NCBI GenBank assembly: GCA_945875585.1
Contig: CAMCLK010000016.1
Location: forward strand, 28,292-92,291
Source of the DNA: Candidatus Kuenenia stuttgartensis
GTDB lineage: Bacteria; Planctomycetota; Planctomycetia; Gemmatales; Gemmataceae
DNA: 64,000 nt
Reading direction: 5' to 3'
Below are positions 16,825 to 25,720 of the stretch, in pieces. Every line of letters starts with the position of its first letter. Within the stretch, counting starts at the first letter, position 1. The notes under the pieces are model-generated. The model did no database searches. It worked only from the letters and a program-made list of their open reading frames with translations, and was not told the origin of the DNA. The position numbers and the translations under genes were made by a program.

Positions 16825-18222
16825 TCAAGACTTTAAGAGCACGGGACGCGACCAGTCGATGGCGCGAAGCATGCTCGGATCGAGGTCCGCCGGTTCAAGC
16901 CCTGCGGACGGGGCAATTTCAATAGGCACTTGGGCATTACCTGCACCATCCGTGGGCACGCTAACACCTGCCGCCTGGATCCACCGAACCGCCAGCCGCG
17001 ACTGCGCCACACGCACAGCGGCTGGGCTGTCAGCGCCATCGGCATTCTTCAGTGGGGCGAATTCGTCTTCCCGCGAAGTCCACACCAACAACCATGGGTT
17101 GGCATGGGGTAGAATATCGAACATGAATTTTTCGAATTTAAGCGCGTTTTCTCGCGCCGGCACCTGAATCCCATGCTGAGGAGTCCAATGAGATACCTTT
17201 TTCAGCGCGGCATGGTAAGGCATCAGGTCATTACCCGATGCAGCCCTTTTGAGAAATTCAACCGAAAAGCAATGAATGGCAGGGTTCCCCGCATTGAACA
17301 AAATACCACCGCTGCGGTCGGTCGCCTCGTCCATTTCTTTAGGCAGATCTGAATACTCAACAATATGGCAGGAACCTGCAACGCTGGCAAAAACACCGAG
17401 CTTTTCACCCGCATGACGGCGGGCAATCACTTTGCTGGATGCCTGTGATCCGGCTAAAATATGCCGGCCGAGGAATACAGGATCGGCAATGCGCACCAAC
17501 GGATTGTCGACTTGAAAATAAAAGAGGTGCTGAATCCCCAAAGCGCTGAGTTTGTCGAGCCAACCTTGCCGCGATAGCGCTGCCAAACAACCACCATGTC
17601 CGTCTGGTGCCGAGAAGATGCGGCCCGGGCCTTCCAGCAACACCCTTCCGGTGGCACGGTCGAGGGCCGGCATTTCCGCCTGAGTGAAAAACAGAACGTC
17701 GGTTTCTTTGAGCCCGAAATAATCGTGACTGGCGAAAAAAGCCCGAGTTGCGGAATCGGTTGCCCGACTGGTCATGATCAGGAATGGTGGCGTGCGCCCG
17801 AAACGACGGCCAAGTTCCAGAACTTTCTCGGCATGAATTTGATAAAGCGTGGCGCCGGTTACGGGCCCTACGCGAAAACAGCCCTTGGGAAGGTCGGAAC
17901 CCAATCGGCTGCCTTGGCCACCTGCCACAAGAACCACCGCAACCAATCCATCGCGTAAAACCTGAAGGCCAACGGCGCGGGCTGCGGGATCCTCTTGGGC
18001 TGATGCGATAGGAGGCGGTTCAAGCTGTTTCAGGGAGAGTGGTTGCGCCAAACTCTTCCCTTGAAAGAGTTCCGAAAGCATAACGGGGTCGAGCCCTGCC
18101 AACTCGGCGGCGAAAAGTGATCCGGCGATCGGATCCAGATGCGCCAGATGATCCACGAGGTGGCTCTGACCGCAATCGGCCAGGCGTTTGGCGACTTCAG
18201 GGTGCAAGCAGGCGTTCATCAT
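16825..18222 (-). CDS. Eukaryotic-type UDP-N-acetylhexosamine pyrophosphorylase
   Basis: 465-residue enzyme of the UAP1/UDPGP family that makes UDP-GlcNAc or UDP-GalNAc from UTP and the sugar-1-phosphate. The uridine-binding loop VVLVAGGQGSRLGSDLPKG (96-114) is clear, and further family blocks are PDGHGG, YFQVDNPLV and EYSDLP, then GNPAIHCFS. This fold differs from bacterial GlmU and is found in eukaryotes and some bacteria including planctomycetes. The first two codons are both ATG, so the start is 18222 or 18219. It lies 32 bases after the metallo-hydrolase gene and 28 before manC, giving one leftward operon. Confidence 0.9.
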   Translation of the reverse strand: MMNACLHPEVAKRLADCGQSHLVDHLAHLDPIAGSLFAAELAGLDPVMLSELFQGKSLAQPLSLKQLEPPPIASAQEDPAARAVGLQVLRDGLVAVVLVAGGQGSRLGSDLPKGCFRVGPVTGATLYQIHAEKVLELGRRFGRTPPFLIMTSRATDSATRAFFASHDYFGLKETDVLFFTQAEMPALDRATGRVLLEGPGRIFSAPDGHGGCLAALSRQGWLDKLSALGIQHLFYFQVDNPLVRIADPVFLGRHILAGSQASSKVIARRHAGEKLGVFASVAGSCHIVEYSDLPKEMDEATDRSGGILFNAGNPAIHCFSVEFLKRAASGNDLMPYHAALKKVSHWTPQHGIQVPARENALKFEKFMFDILPHANPWLLVWTSREDEFAPLKNADGADSPAAVRVAQSRLAVRWIQAAGVSVPTDGAGNAQVPIEIAPSAGLEPADLDPSMLRAIDWSRPVLLKS

Positions 18223-18254
18223 TCGACGCTATACCGCAACACCCGCCCACCGAA

Positions 18255-19037
18255 TCAATGCAGGTCGAAACTGAGACCGTCGTAGGCCACATGAACGTTG
18301 GGTGGCAGTTCCGACTCCAGTTGCGCATGATCCAGTTCGTGCCCAATATGCGTCAAAAAGGCCTGCTTCGGTTGCAGCCTGTCAATAATGTCAAGCGCCT
18401 CGGGAACACTGAGGTGGCCCGGATGCGGACGACGACGCAGACAACCGAGTACCAGGGTGTCGAGATCTTCCAGCAGCGGCCAGCTCGAGCGCGGGATTTC
18501 CTTAACATCGGTGCAATAAGCGGCATTGCGTACGCGAAACCCCAAAACGTGGAACGGGCCGTGTTCCATGGGAATAGGAACAACCGTTTCCCCAAGTACT
18601 TCAAATGGTTCGTGCTTGATGCGCCTGAGACTGATCTGAGGAACGAATCCCGCCGTGAGTGACTGGGCACCGGCACTGAAGGCATAGCCGAATGCCTGAC
18701 GAACACGCAGTTCGGTTTCGGCATCGCATAGCAATGGTACCGGACCACCAATTTGGAAGGGAATGGGGCGGAGGTCGTCGAGGCCGTGGAGGTGATCGGC
18801 ATGGTAATGCGTGAGCAGCACGGTATGCACAGGAGGCGATCCGACTCTCAGCAGCTGCAACCGAAGCTCTGGCGGCGTATCAATCAGAAGGTTCCCGCCG
18901 GGCAGGCGAAGAAGCACGGCACACCGATAGCGGTTGTTGCGGGGGTCTGAAGAACGACAGACATCGCAATCGCACCCCAGCATGGGAACACCAACAGATG
19001 TTCCAGTGCCCAAAAAAGAAAATGTGCCGCCCTTCAT
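18255..19037 (-). CDS. MBL-fold metal-dependent hydrolase (PhnP-like)
   Basis: 260-residue metallo-beta-lactamase-fold protein. The metal motif HYHADH is at 77-82, further metal ligands are the His in MEHGP and Asp in YCTDVKEIP, and FLTHIGHELDH closes the site. An N-terminal GCDCDVC cluster (21-27) matches the zinc-binding extension seen in PhnP-like phosphodiesterases, which act on cyclic phosphate esters. The actual substrate is not known here and no phosphonate genes are near. It heads the leftward group with the two sugar-nucleotide enzymes and ruvX, and is divergent from ffh across 177 bases. Confidence 0.88.
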   Translation of the reverse strand: MKGGTFSFLGTGTSVGVPMLGCDCDVCRSSDPRNNRYRCAVLLRLPGGNLLIDTPPELRLQLLRVGSPPVHTVLLTHYHADHLHGLDDLRPIPFQIGGPVPLLCDAETELRVRQAFGYAFSAGAQSLTAGFVPQISLRRIKHEPFEVLGETVVPIPMEHGPFHVLGFRVRNAAYCTDVKEIPRSSWPLLEDLDTLVLGCLRRRPHPGHLSVPEALDIIDRLQPKQAFLTHIGHELDHAQLESELPPNVHVAYDGLSFDLH

Positions 19038-19214
19038 GCTTTCAATGCTCGCGAGTGGGTGCGCCTTAAAACGTCAGTGTATGGATCTCAGGCCTCTTCG
19101 GAATGCAGTGACCGGTTGCGCAATTCCCTCGGGAACTTTACAATGATCTGTTCTGGAAGGTATGAAGGCAGCAGGGGGGCCCTGCGGCTATCTCTTCCGT
19201 TTGTGCCGGGCACC

Positions 19215-20690
19215 ATGTTCGAAAGCCTGCAACAAACTCTTGGTGAGGCGCTCAAGCGCCTGCGCGGACGCGGAAGGCTCACCGAAGCCAATATCCGTGA
19301 TGCCATGCAAGACGTGCGTAGAGCCTTGCTCGATGCGGATGTCCATCATCAGGTTGTCGAAACATTTCTGACTCGTGTCACCGAAAAATCGGTTGGCCAG
19401 ACAGTCCTGCGCTCCATCGACCCGGGCGAACAGATTCTCAAGTGTGTGTACGACGAGTTGGTTGCCCTGATGGGCCCCGTCGATACCGCACTGCCCGCAG
19501 CCCGCAAAGATCGGCCAGCCATCGTGATGCTGTGCGGCCTTCAAGGGCAGGGCAAAACCACCACAGCTGGAAAGTTGGCACTGACAGCCAAACAAGCTGG
19601 CCGCAAACCAATGCTGGTGGCTGCCGACCTGCAGCGCCCCGCAGCAATGGAACAGTTGCGCCTTCTGGGCGAGCAGATCGATGTGCCGGTTTACCTTGAA
19701 TTAGGCCAAATCGATGCTTCAGGTAACCGCATTGGCGGGCCGGGCGCTGTAGAAATCTGCAAAACCGCTTTGGCACGTGCCCGCGATCGCGGTTGCGACC
19801 TGATTATTCTCGATACCGCAGGCCGTCTCCATGTTGCTGAAATGCCCATGGAAGAGCTGCGGCAAATCGACCGCGTGGTTGGCCCGGACCATGTGTATCT
19901 CGTCTGCGATGCCTTGACCGGCCAAGATGCCGTCAACAGCGCGCAGGCTTTTAACGAAGCACTCGAACTCAACGGCGTCATCCTCACCAAGATGGATGGC
20001 GATGCTCGCGGTGGTGCCGCGCTTTCTATTAAGGAAGTCACGCGGGTTCCGATCAAATTCCTCGGTATGGGCGAAAAGCTCGACCGCCTTGAGGAATTTC
20101 GGCCCGAGGGGATGGCCCAGCGCATTCTGGGTCAGGGCGATATACTGTCGCTGATCGATAAAGTTTCGCGTGTTCAATCCGAGATTTCAGACGAAGAACG
20201 CGAAAAGCAGCAGAAGAAACTTGAGGAAGGCTCGTTCAACCTCAATGACTTCCGCAAACAGCTCGACATGCTCAAAAAGATGGGTCCCGCCAAGGACCTG
20301 ATCAACAGCATGCCAGGCATGTCGCAACTCATGCCTGCAGGGCAGGATCCGGAACAGTCCATCCGCCGGATTCAAGGAATTATCGATTCGATGACCCGCC
20401 GGGAGCGAGCAGACCCCGACGAAATCGACTATGATCGCCGATTGCGCATTGCTCGTGGTAGCGGGACACGCGCGGAAGAAGTGAAGCAACTTTTGACGCA
20501 GTTTGAGATGATGCGCAACGTGATGAGGGCGATGGCGAAAATGAGCATGCTCGAGCGCATCAAAATGATGTCGGGCATGAGCAAGATGGGCGCGTTCATG
20601 CCGGGGGCCAAGATTGTGTCGAAAGGCGACACCGGGCACCGGAAGAGTCCGCGAGAACGCGCCGAGGATCGGAAAAAGAAAAAGCGCTAG
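19215..20690 (+). CDS. ffh: Signal recognition particle protein Ffh
   Basis: 491-residue SRP GTPase that binds signal sequences of nascent membrane and exported proteins with 4.5S RNA and delivers them to FtsY. The N domain (1-90) is followed by the G domain: G1 GLQGQGKTT (108-116), DTAGRLH, TKMDGDARGG. The methionine-rich M domain runs from about 320, with GSGTRAEEVKQLL and MMSGMSKMG. Two small departures are Gln for Ser in the P-loop and DYDRR where SRR is usual. The start at 19215 fits the family; the open frame continues upstream without homology. It heads a housekeeping run with rpsP, trmD and rplS, a common bacterial order. Confidence 0.97.
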   Translation: MFESLQQTLGEALKRLRGRGRLTEANIRDAMQDVRRALLDADVHHQVVETFLTRVTEKSVGQTVLRSIDPGEQILKCVYDELVALMGPVDTALPAARKDRPAIVMLCGLQGQGKTTTAGKLALTAKQAGRKPMLVAADLQRPAAMEQLRLLGEQIDVPVYLELGQIDASGNRIGGPGAVEICKTALARARDRGCDLIILDTAGRLHVAEMPMEELRQIDRVVGPDHVYLVCDALTGQDAVNSAQAFNEALELNGVILTKMDGDARGGAALSIKEVTRVPIKFLGMGEKLDRLEEFRPEGMAQRILGQGDILSLIDKVSRVQSEISDEEREKQQKKLEEGSFNLNDFRKQLDMLKKMGPAKDLINSMPGMSQLMPAGQDPEQSIRRIQGIIDSMTRRERADPDEIDYDRRLRIARGSGTRAEEVKQLLTQFEMMRNVMRAMAKMSMLERIKMMSGMSKMGAFMPGAKIVSKGDTGHRKSPRERAEDRKKKKR

Positions 20691-20739
20691 GGAAGTGCTT
20701 TATCGACTTGGGTCTGTTTTTCATGATGAGAGGTGATTC

Positions 20740-21021
20740 GTGGCCGTACGCATTCGCATGAAGCAACTGGGACGGAAGCACCGGCATTTCTTCCGTATCG
20801 TGGCGATTGATCATCATCAACCACGCGATGGTCGGGTGTTGGAAGAGTTGGGAACCTACGATCCGCACTTAACCGATAAGGATGCGCGGGTAACCTTGAT
20901 TCCCGACCGCATTGAGTACTGGATGAGCGTCGGCGCCAAGCCCAGCGACAACGTCCAAATCTTCTTGAAGAAGTATATGGACCGTTTCCGTCAGGCCGCT
21001 GCAGCCGAAAAGACCTCCTGA
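20740..21021 (+). CDS. rpsP: 30S ribosomal protein S16
   Basis: 93-residue S16, which binds 16S rRNA in the body of the small subunit. The opening AVRIRMKQLGRKH, RIVAIDHHQPRDGRVLEELG and the YWMSVGAKPSD segment are typical. It starts with GTG at 20740, preceded by GAGAGGTG, so the ribosome site decides the start. It lies 49 bases after ffh and 22 before trmD in the classic rpsP-trmD-rplS order; rimM, often found between rpsP and trmD, is missing here. Confidence 0.97.
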   Translation: MAVRIRMKQLGRKHRHFFRIVAIDHHQPRDGRVLEELGTYDPHLTDKDARVTLIPDRIEYWMSVGAKPSDNVQIFLKKYMDRFRQAAAAEKTS

Positions 21022-21043
21022 GCTGGTGCCAACTTCAGGTGCC

Positions 21044-21727
21044 ATGCGCATTGATGTCCTGACTCTGTTTCCAGGCATGTTCCAAGGATACTTGGAAGAA
21101 AGTCTGGTCAAGAAAGCCCGACATAAGGGCATTCTGGACATTCGCGTGCAGAACCTGCGGGATTGGGCCGAGGGTGTTCACCGTGTGGTGGATGACCGGC
21201 CCTACGGTGGTGGCCCGGGTATGGTTTTGATGTGCCCGCCAATTTACCGCGCCATTGAAGAATTGCGCGGAGATGGTGATCAACCCACGCTGATCATGCT
21301 GAGCCCAGCTGGTGAGCGCCTGACTCAGGCCCGTGTGGCCGATCTGGCGCGCAAACCGCGGCTAATCTTGATGTGTGGACGGTACGAGGGCTTCGACGAT
21401 CGCATTCGCCAAGGGCTAAACCCCTTGGTGATCTCGGTGGGTGACTACGTGTGCAATGGTGGCGAAGCCCCGGCCATGGTGCTTATCGATGCGGTCGCCC
21501 GGCTGATTCCCGGCTTTCTGGGTGACCCGGAAAGCGCAGAGGAAGAATCGCACAGCGAACCGGGGTGGTTGGAATACCCCCAGTTTACGCGCCCGCGAGT
21601 GTTTCGGGACATGGCCGTTCCCGAGATATTGCTGGAAGGGAATCATCAGGCCATCGCGGCGTGGCGCCGTGAAAAGGCTCGAGATCGCAGTGGTGGCGGA
21701 ACCGGGGAATTACCCTCCACACCGTGA
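21044..21727 (+). CDS. trmD: tRNA (guanine-37-N1)-methyltransferase
   Basis: 227-residue SPOUT methyltransferase that adds a methyl group to G37 of tRNAs and prevents frameshifting. The knot is visible in LMCGRYEGFDDR and ISVGDYVCNGGEAPAM, with the substrate-side PYGGGPGMV early and LEYPQFTRP later. Cys-Asn-Gly-Gly replaces the commoner Leu-Ser-Gly-Gly in the knot loop. The start at 21044 gives the usual MRIDVLTLFPGMF; the frame opens 18 bases earlier. It lies 44 bases before rplS. Confidence 0.96.
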   Translation: MRIDVLTLFPGMFQGYLEESLVKKARHKGILDIRVQNLRDWAEGVHRVVDDRPYGGGPGMVLMCPPIYRAIEELRGDGDQPTLIMLSPAGERLTQARVADLARKPRLILMCGRYEGFDDRIRQGLNPLVISVGDYVCNGGEAPAMVLIDAVARLIPGFLGDPESAEEESHSEPGWLEYPQFTRPRVFRDMAVPEILLEGNHQAIAAWRREKARDRSGGGTGELPSTP

Positions 21728-21771
21728 ACCTGTTAGACTTGATTTTTGACTCGACATGAAAGGGACCTGCC

Positions 21772-22179
21772 ATGAAGAACGCCGTACTCGCCCGCATTGA
21801 CGACCAAGTAGCGGAACACGCCCGCAAGATGTCTGAAAATGCCAAGATCGCACGTGTTATTGCTCCATTTCAGGTGGGCGACACCATCGATGTGCATCTG
21901 CGCATTCTGGAAGGCGAAAAAGAACGCAATCAGGTGTTCAGCGGCGTTGTGATTTCAAAAAAGGGAATGGGCGCCAACGAGGCATTCTCCGTTCGTCGTA
22001 TTGTTCAGGGTGAAGGCGTGGAAAGAACGTTCCCGCTGCACAGCCCACTCATCGCAAAGCTCGACGTCCGCCGCACCGGTGCTGTACGTCGCGCCAAGCT
22101 TTATTACCTGCGCGACCGCGTGGGTAAGGCTACCCGCCTCCGCGAACGCAAACCCAAGCCGGGCGCAGCCAAGGCGTAA
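21772..22179 (+). CDS. rplS: 50S ribosomal protein L19
   Basis: 135-residue L19, located at the subunit interface. Family blocks are [50 protein letters not shown] and [15 protein letters not shown]. The C-terminal tail is longer and basic ([12 protein letters not shown]). AGGGA lies before the ATG. It completes the rpsP-trmD-rplS order and is followed 13 bases later by the yraN-like gene. Confidence 0.97.
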   Translation: MKNAVLARIDDQVAEHARKMSENAKIARVIAPFQVGDTIDVHLRILEGEKERNQVFSGVVISKKGMGANEAFSVRRIVQGEGVERTFPLHSPLIAKLDVRRTGAVRRAKLYYLRDRVGKATRLRERKPKPGAAKA

Positions 22180-22192
22180 TGTTTGAATACCA

Positions 22193-22615
22193 TTGGATGG
22201 GTCTGCTCCAGACCGACAACCTCAGCGCCCATGGTGGCGGCGCTGGTGGGGTAGTCGGTCTGAGCGTAGGGCTTGGCAATGGGCAAGGCGGCGAGGTTGG
22301 ACTCTGGTAGCACGTAACGTTTCGTGCCACCTAGGTGAATTGGATGTAGTGGCTCTCGATGGCACCACACTGGTGATTCTCGAAGTCCGGTCCACCTCCG
22401 GAACCGACCCCTCTGTTCCGGCAGCATCTGTCGATCACGAGAAACAACGGCGGTTGTCGCGCATGGCGCTATGGTTTCGTCGCCGTTACCACCTTCAAGC
22501 TCTCGATTTACGCCTCGATGTTCTGGCTATTTCCTGGCCTAAGGGTCAGGACCCAGTCTTCGAACACCATCCCAATGCCTTTACCATTCAGGAATCCTCC
22601 GTGCTGGACGGGTGA
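22193..22615 (+). CDS. YraN/UPF0102-family putative endonuclease
   Basis: 140-residue member of the UPF0102 (YraN) family, a restriction-endonuclease-like fold of unknown role often encoded near rplS. The core motif is GELDVVALDGTTLVILEVRS, where E, D and ExK-like (EVR) acidic residues form the presumed metal site; Arg replaces the usual Lys. The N-terminus is rich in Trp and Arg. No in-frame ATG exists before the core: after the in-frame TGA at 22184 the only usable start codon is TTG at 22193, which I accept. Three bases separate it from the phosphopantetheinyl transferase gene. Confidence 0.82.
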   Translation: MDGSAPDRQPQRPWWRRWWGSRSERRAWQWARRRGWTLVARNVSCHLGELDVVALDGTTLVILEVRSTSGTDPSVPAASVDHEKQRRLSRMALWFRRRYHLQALDLRLDVLAISWPKGQDPVFEHHPNAFTIQESSVLDG

Positions 22616-22618
22616 ATC

Positions 22619-23380
22619 ATGGCATCATCCATCCTCCCGCAGTGGCCAAGAACCGATCTGCACAATCTGCATTGCCCCGCCTCGGAAACAGCCCTTGTGC
22701 TGTCGTTCAGGACAACTGTTCCACTTGAAGACAAAGACCTCTGTCTAGCACTGCTCGATCCATCCGAACGCGCCCGATGGGATAGACTGAAATCAGCCAA
22801 GGCCAGCGATGAATTTCTGGCAGGCCGCTCATTTCTGCGACGTGTCCTTGGCCAGTTGACCGGGCGCGACCCTGCCCATGTGAAATTTGACTACAACCCC
22901 ATGGGGCGGCCAGAATTGGCTGTCGGGATGCCTCGACTGGGTTTCAACCTATCACACTCCCATGGCCTTGGACTGCTTGGGGTGGCCCAAACAGAACGCG
23001 TGGGGATCGACCTTGAAGAGATCCGGCCCATGGCCGACCTGCTAGGGTTGGCACGCCGTTACTTTGCACCGGCGGAGTTGGCTGCACTTGAGATACTGGC
23101 CCCGCCCGCAAGACTCGAGCGGTTTTTCAGCATCTGGACCAGTAAGGAAGCATTCATCAAGGCACACGGCGCAGGGGTTGGCTACGGCCTTGAGCGTGTG
23201 GAAATCGCCATGGGAAACGATGGAACGCCCTTCTTTGCCCAATTAGCAGAAAATGATCACCCACAAGATTGGAGTCTTATCCGTCTGGAACCAGCAACCG
23301 GCTTTCCGGCAGCCTTGGTTTTGCAAGGCAGAAGCCGCGCGGTGAGCTGTTACCACATCGAATTCACCCGCGCGAATTGA
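22619..23380 (+). CDS. 4'-phosphopantetheinyl transferase (Sfp type)
   Basis: 253-residue enzyme that moves the phosphopantetheine arm of CoA onto a serine of acyl, peptidyl or other carrier proteins. The magnesium motif VGIDLEEI and the second motif WTSKEAFIKAHGAG are intact, preceded by MGRPEL and FNLSHSHG, which are typical of the two-lobed Sfp/Gsp type rather than the short AcpS. It could serve fatty-acid ACP as well as secondary metabolism, but no carrier or synthase lies in the window. It begins three bases after the yraN-like stop and is 96 bases before pheA. Confidence 0.92.
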   Translation: MASSILPQWPRTDLHNLHCPASETALVLSFRTTVPLEDKDLCLALLDPSERARWDRLKSAKASDEFLAGRSFLRRVLGQLTGRDPAHVKFDYNPMGRPELAVGMPRLGFNLSHSHGLGLLGVAQTERVGIDLEEIRPMADLLGLARRYFAPAELAALEILAPPARLERFFSIWTSKEAFIKAHGAGVGYGLERVEIAMGNDGTPFFAQLAENDHPQDWSLIRLEPATGFPAALVLQGRSRAVSCYHIEFTRAN

Positions 23381-23476
23381 CCCGACAGCAATGGATCAAT
23401 GGACGAACGGGCCAATCGCTTCTAGGATTGACCACAATGGCCTTGGATTTCCTACGGTCCCCGGACGGGCTGGGTG

Positions 23477-24622
23477 ATGGCGAAGAAGAACGACAAGCAC
23501 GAGCCTGTACAAGAGGTCAGCAAGAATGCTGATCAGCTAAAGCAAGTTCGTGATAAAATCGATCAACTCGATCGGCAGATCCTGAAGCTGATCAACGAGC
23601 GTGCTGGTCACGCCGGCGAAATTGGCCGCCTGAAGAATCTGGCGGGTGAAGAGATTTTTTCACCTGTGCGTGAAGAGGAAGTCCTCAAACACGTGCTCGC
23701 GCTGCATCAGGAACAAGGTGGCCCGCTCGATCCAGGCACCATTCGCGCGGTATTCCGCGAAATCATGTCGGGTTCTCGCGCCCTGCAAAAAGTGCTGAAG
23801 GTTGCCTACTTGGGGCCGGAGTTCTCGTTCAGCCACCTTGCCGCTATTGAGCGTTTTGGCCAAGCGGTAGACCTTGTGGCGGTAGGAAGCATCAGCACGG
23901 TGTTTGAAGAAGTTCAGCGCGGCCATGTCGATTTTGGCGTGGTACCCGTCGAAAATTCCACCGATGGCCGCGTCGCCGACACACTCGACATGTTCCTGCG
24001 CATGCCACAGGTGATCATTTCGAACGAAGTACGGCTTCAGGTTCACCACAACCTGATGGCCCAGTGCGACCAGCAAGACATCCGGCGTATTTACAGCAAG
24101 CCCCAAGCGTTGTCTCAGTGCCGGAACTGGTTGTCCAAAAACGTCCCACATGCCAAACAGGTGGAAGTATCGAGCACAGCCACAGCAGCGGAACTGGCGC
24201 AGCGCGAGCCCGGAGCCGCCGCGGTTGCCAGCCGTCAGGCAGCCAGCCGCTACGGTTTGCGTCTGCTCTTCAGCGACATTGAAGATTATCCAGACAACGA
24301 AACTCGATTTGCCATTGTCGGGCGTCACAAGTGTGGCAAGGGCAGCACCGACAAGACAAGTATTGTTTTCCGTATCAGCCATGCGCCGGGAGCGCTGGTG
24401 GGGGCGTTGGATCTATTCCGGGAAGCGAAAATCAACCTGACATGGATTGAATCGTTTCCCGCGCGTTCAGGCCGGACTGAAAAGCTCGAGTACCTGTTTT
24501 TCATCGATCTTGAGGGGCATCAGGACGAGCCAAAGGTAGCCAAGGCCCTGAAGGGTCTGGCCAGCATCTGCAGCGACCTGCGGATTCTGGGTTCGTACCC
24601 TGTGTCCCCCATGCCATCCTGA
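23477..24622 (+). CDS. pheA: Bifunctional chorismate mutase/prephenate dehydratase
   Basis: 381-residue P-protein of phenylalanine synthesis: chorismate to prephenate to phenylpyruvate. The AroQ mutase domain spans about 18-100 (QVRDKIDQLDRQILKLINER), the dehydratase domain about 108-290 (VAYLGPEFSFSH, VPVENSTDGRV, and catalytic NETRF), and the ACT domain about 300-375 with ESFPARSG in place of the usual ESRP, the phenylalanine-sensing loop. Feedback by phenylalanine is therefore likely but the loop change may alter it. A GTG three bases before the ATG is an alternative start. It is directly followed by a DAHP synthase, joining first and later steps of the aromatic pathway. Confidence 0.95.
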   Translation: MAKKNDKHEPVQEVSKNADQLKQVRDKIDQLDRQILKLINERAGHAGEIGRLKNLAGEEIFSPVREEEVLKHVLALHQEQGGPLDPGTIRAVFREIMSGSRALQKVLKVAYLGPEFSFSHLAAIERFGQAVDLVAVGSISTVFEEVQRGHVDFGVVPVENSTDGRVADTLDMFLRMPQVIISNEVRLQVHHNLMAQCDQQDIRRIYSKPQALSQCRNWLSKNVPHAKQVEVSSTATAAELAQREPGAAAVASRQAASRYGLRLLFSDIEDYPDNETRFAIVGRHKCGKGSTDKTSIVFRISHAPGALVGALDLFREAKINLTWIESFPARSGRTEKLEYLFFIDLEGHQDEPKVAKALKGLASICSDLRILGSYPVSPMPS

Positions 24623-24666
24623 CCCATTTCGCACAATTCCACCATCTGATAGGTTGAAGAGCCACC

Positions 24667-25701
24667 ATGATCATTGTCCTTAAGCCCGACTCGACGCCTG
24701 AACAACTGGAAGCGCTGATCGCGCGCGTCAAGGAACTGGGCCTGCGTTATCACCTCAGCCAAGGCGAGCAACGCACTATCGTTGGAATCATTGGCGAGGA
24801 AGACAAACTTCAGATTCAACCGCTCGCCGCTATGCCCGGCGTGGAGCAGGTTCTGCCGATTTTGAAGCCGTTCAAGCTAGCCAGTCGCCAAATGCACCCT
24901 TCTGACACCGTGGTGACGGTCAAGGCTGGCGGGACTGGCCCCACCGTTCGCCTTGGTGGCGGATATGTCGCTATGATCGCTGGCCCTTGCGCGGTTGAAG
25001 GCGAAGAGATTTTGGCGGAGATCGCTCGGGCTGTTAAAGCTTCGGGCGCCAGCATCCTGCGTGGTGGAGCGTTCAAGCCGCGCACCAGCCCATATTCATT
25101 CCAAGGAATGGGTGAACCAGGCCTGAAAATCCTCCGCGATGTCGGCCATTCTCTGGGCATGCCGGTTGTCACAGAGGTCATGGACCCTCGTCAGGTACCC
25201 CTTGTTGAACGCTACGCCGACATGTTCCAGATCGGCGCCCGCAACATGCAAAACTTCGACCTGCTCCGCGAAGTTGGCCAGTGCCGTAAGCCTGTGCTGC
25301 TGAAGCGCGGTATGGCTGCATCGGTCAAGGACCTGCTGCTGTCTGCTGAGTACGTTCTTTCTGAAGGCAACGAACAGGTTATATTGTGCGAGCGCGGCGT
25401 TCGCACCTTTGAAGATTCCACACGTAATATGCTCGACATGTCGGCAGTGCCGAATGCCCAAGGCCAAAGCCACCTGCCGATTATTGTCGACCCCAGCCAT
25501 GCGACCGGTCGCCCCGACCTTATTCCCGCCATGGCGCGCGCGTCCATTGCGGCAGGCGCGGACGGTGTGCATGTTGAAGTGCATAGCGCGCCCGAAAAAG
25601 CCATGTCCGACGGCGCCCAAGCGCTCCGTCCACCCCAGTTCGACGCCCTGATGCAATCACTTAAGGCCATTGCCGCGGTGGTTGGCAAAACCTTCAACTG
25701 A
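24667..25701 (+). CDS. 3-deoxy-7-phosphoheptulonate (DAHP) synthase, type I-beta
   Basis: 344-residue enzyme condensing phosphoenolpyruvate and erythrose-4-phosphate, the entry step of the shikimate pathway. A ferredoxin-like N-terminal regulatory domain (1-70, [17 protein letters not shown]) precedes the barrel, as in the Thermotoga enzyme. Active-site blocks are [42 protein letters not shown] and VDPSHATGR. The regulatory domain suggests allosteric control by an aromatic amino acid. It lies 44 bases after pheA and 19 before tpiA, with which it is probably co-transcribed. Confidence 0.95.
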   Translation: MIIVLKPDSTPEQLEALIARVKELGLRYHLSQGEQRTIVGIIGEEDKLQIQPLAAMPGVEQVLPILKPFKLASRQMHPSDTVVTVKAGGTGPTVRLGGGYVAMIAGPCAVEGEEILAEIARAVKASGASILRGGAFKPRTSPYSFQGMGEPGLKILRDVGHSLGMPVVTEVMDPRQVPLVERYADMFQIGARNMQNFDLLREVGQCRKPVLLKRGMAASVKDLLLSAEYVLSEGNEQVILCERGVRTFEDSTRNMLDMSAVPNAQGQSHLPIIVDPSHATGRPDLIPAMARASIAAGADGVHVEVHSAPEKAMSDGAQALRPPQFDALMQSLKAIAAVVGKTFN

Positions 25702-25720
25702 CCCTTCGAGGACACGAAAG

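Noticed and set aside
23660..24382. A 240-codon minus-strand frame opposite pheA
   Set aside because: Antisense to a well-supported enzyme gene, without a start signal or family.
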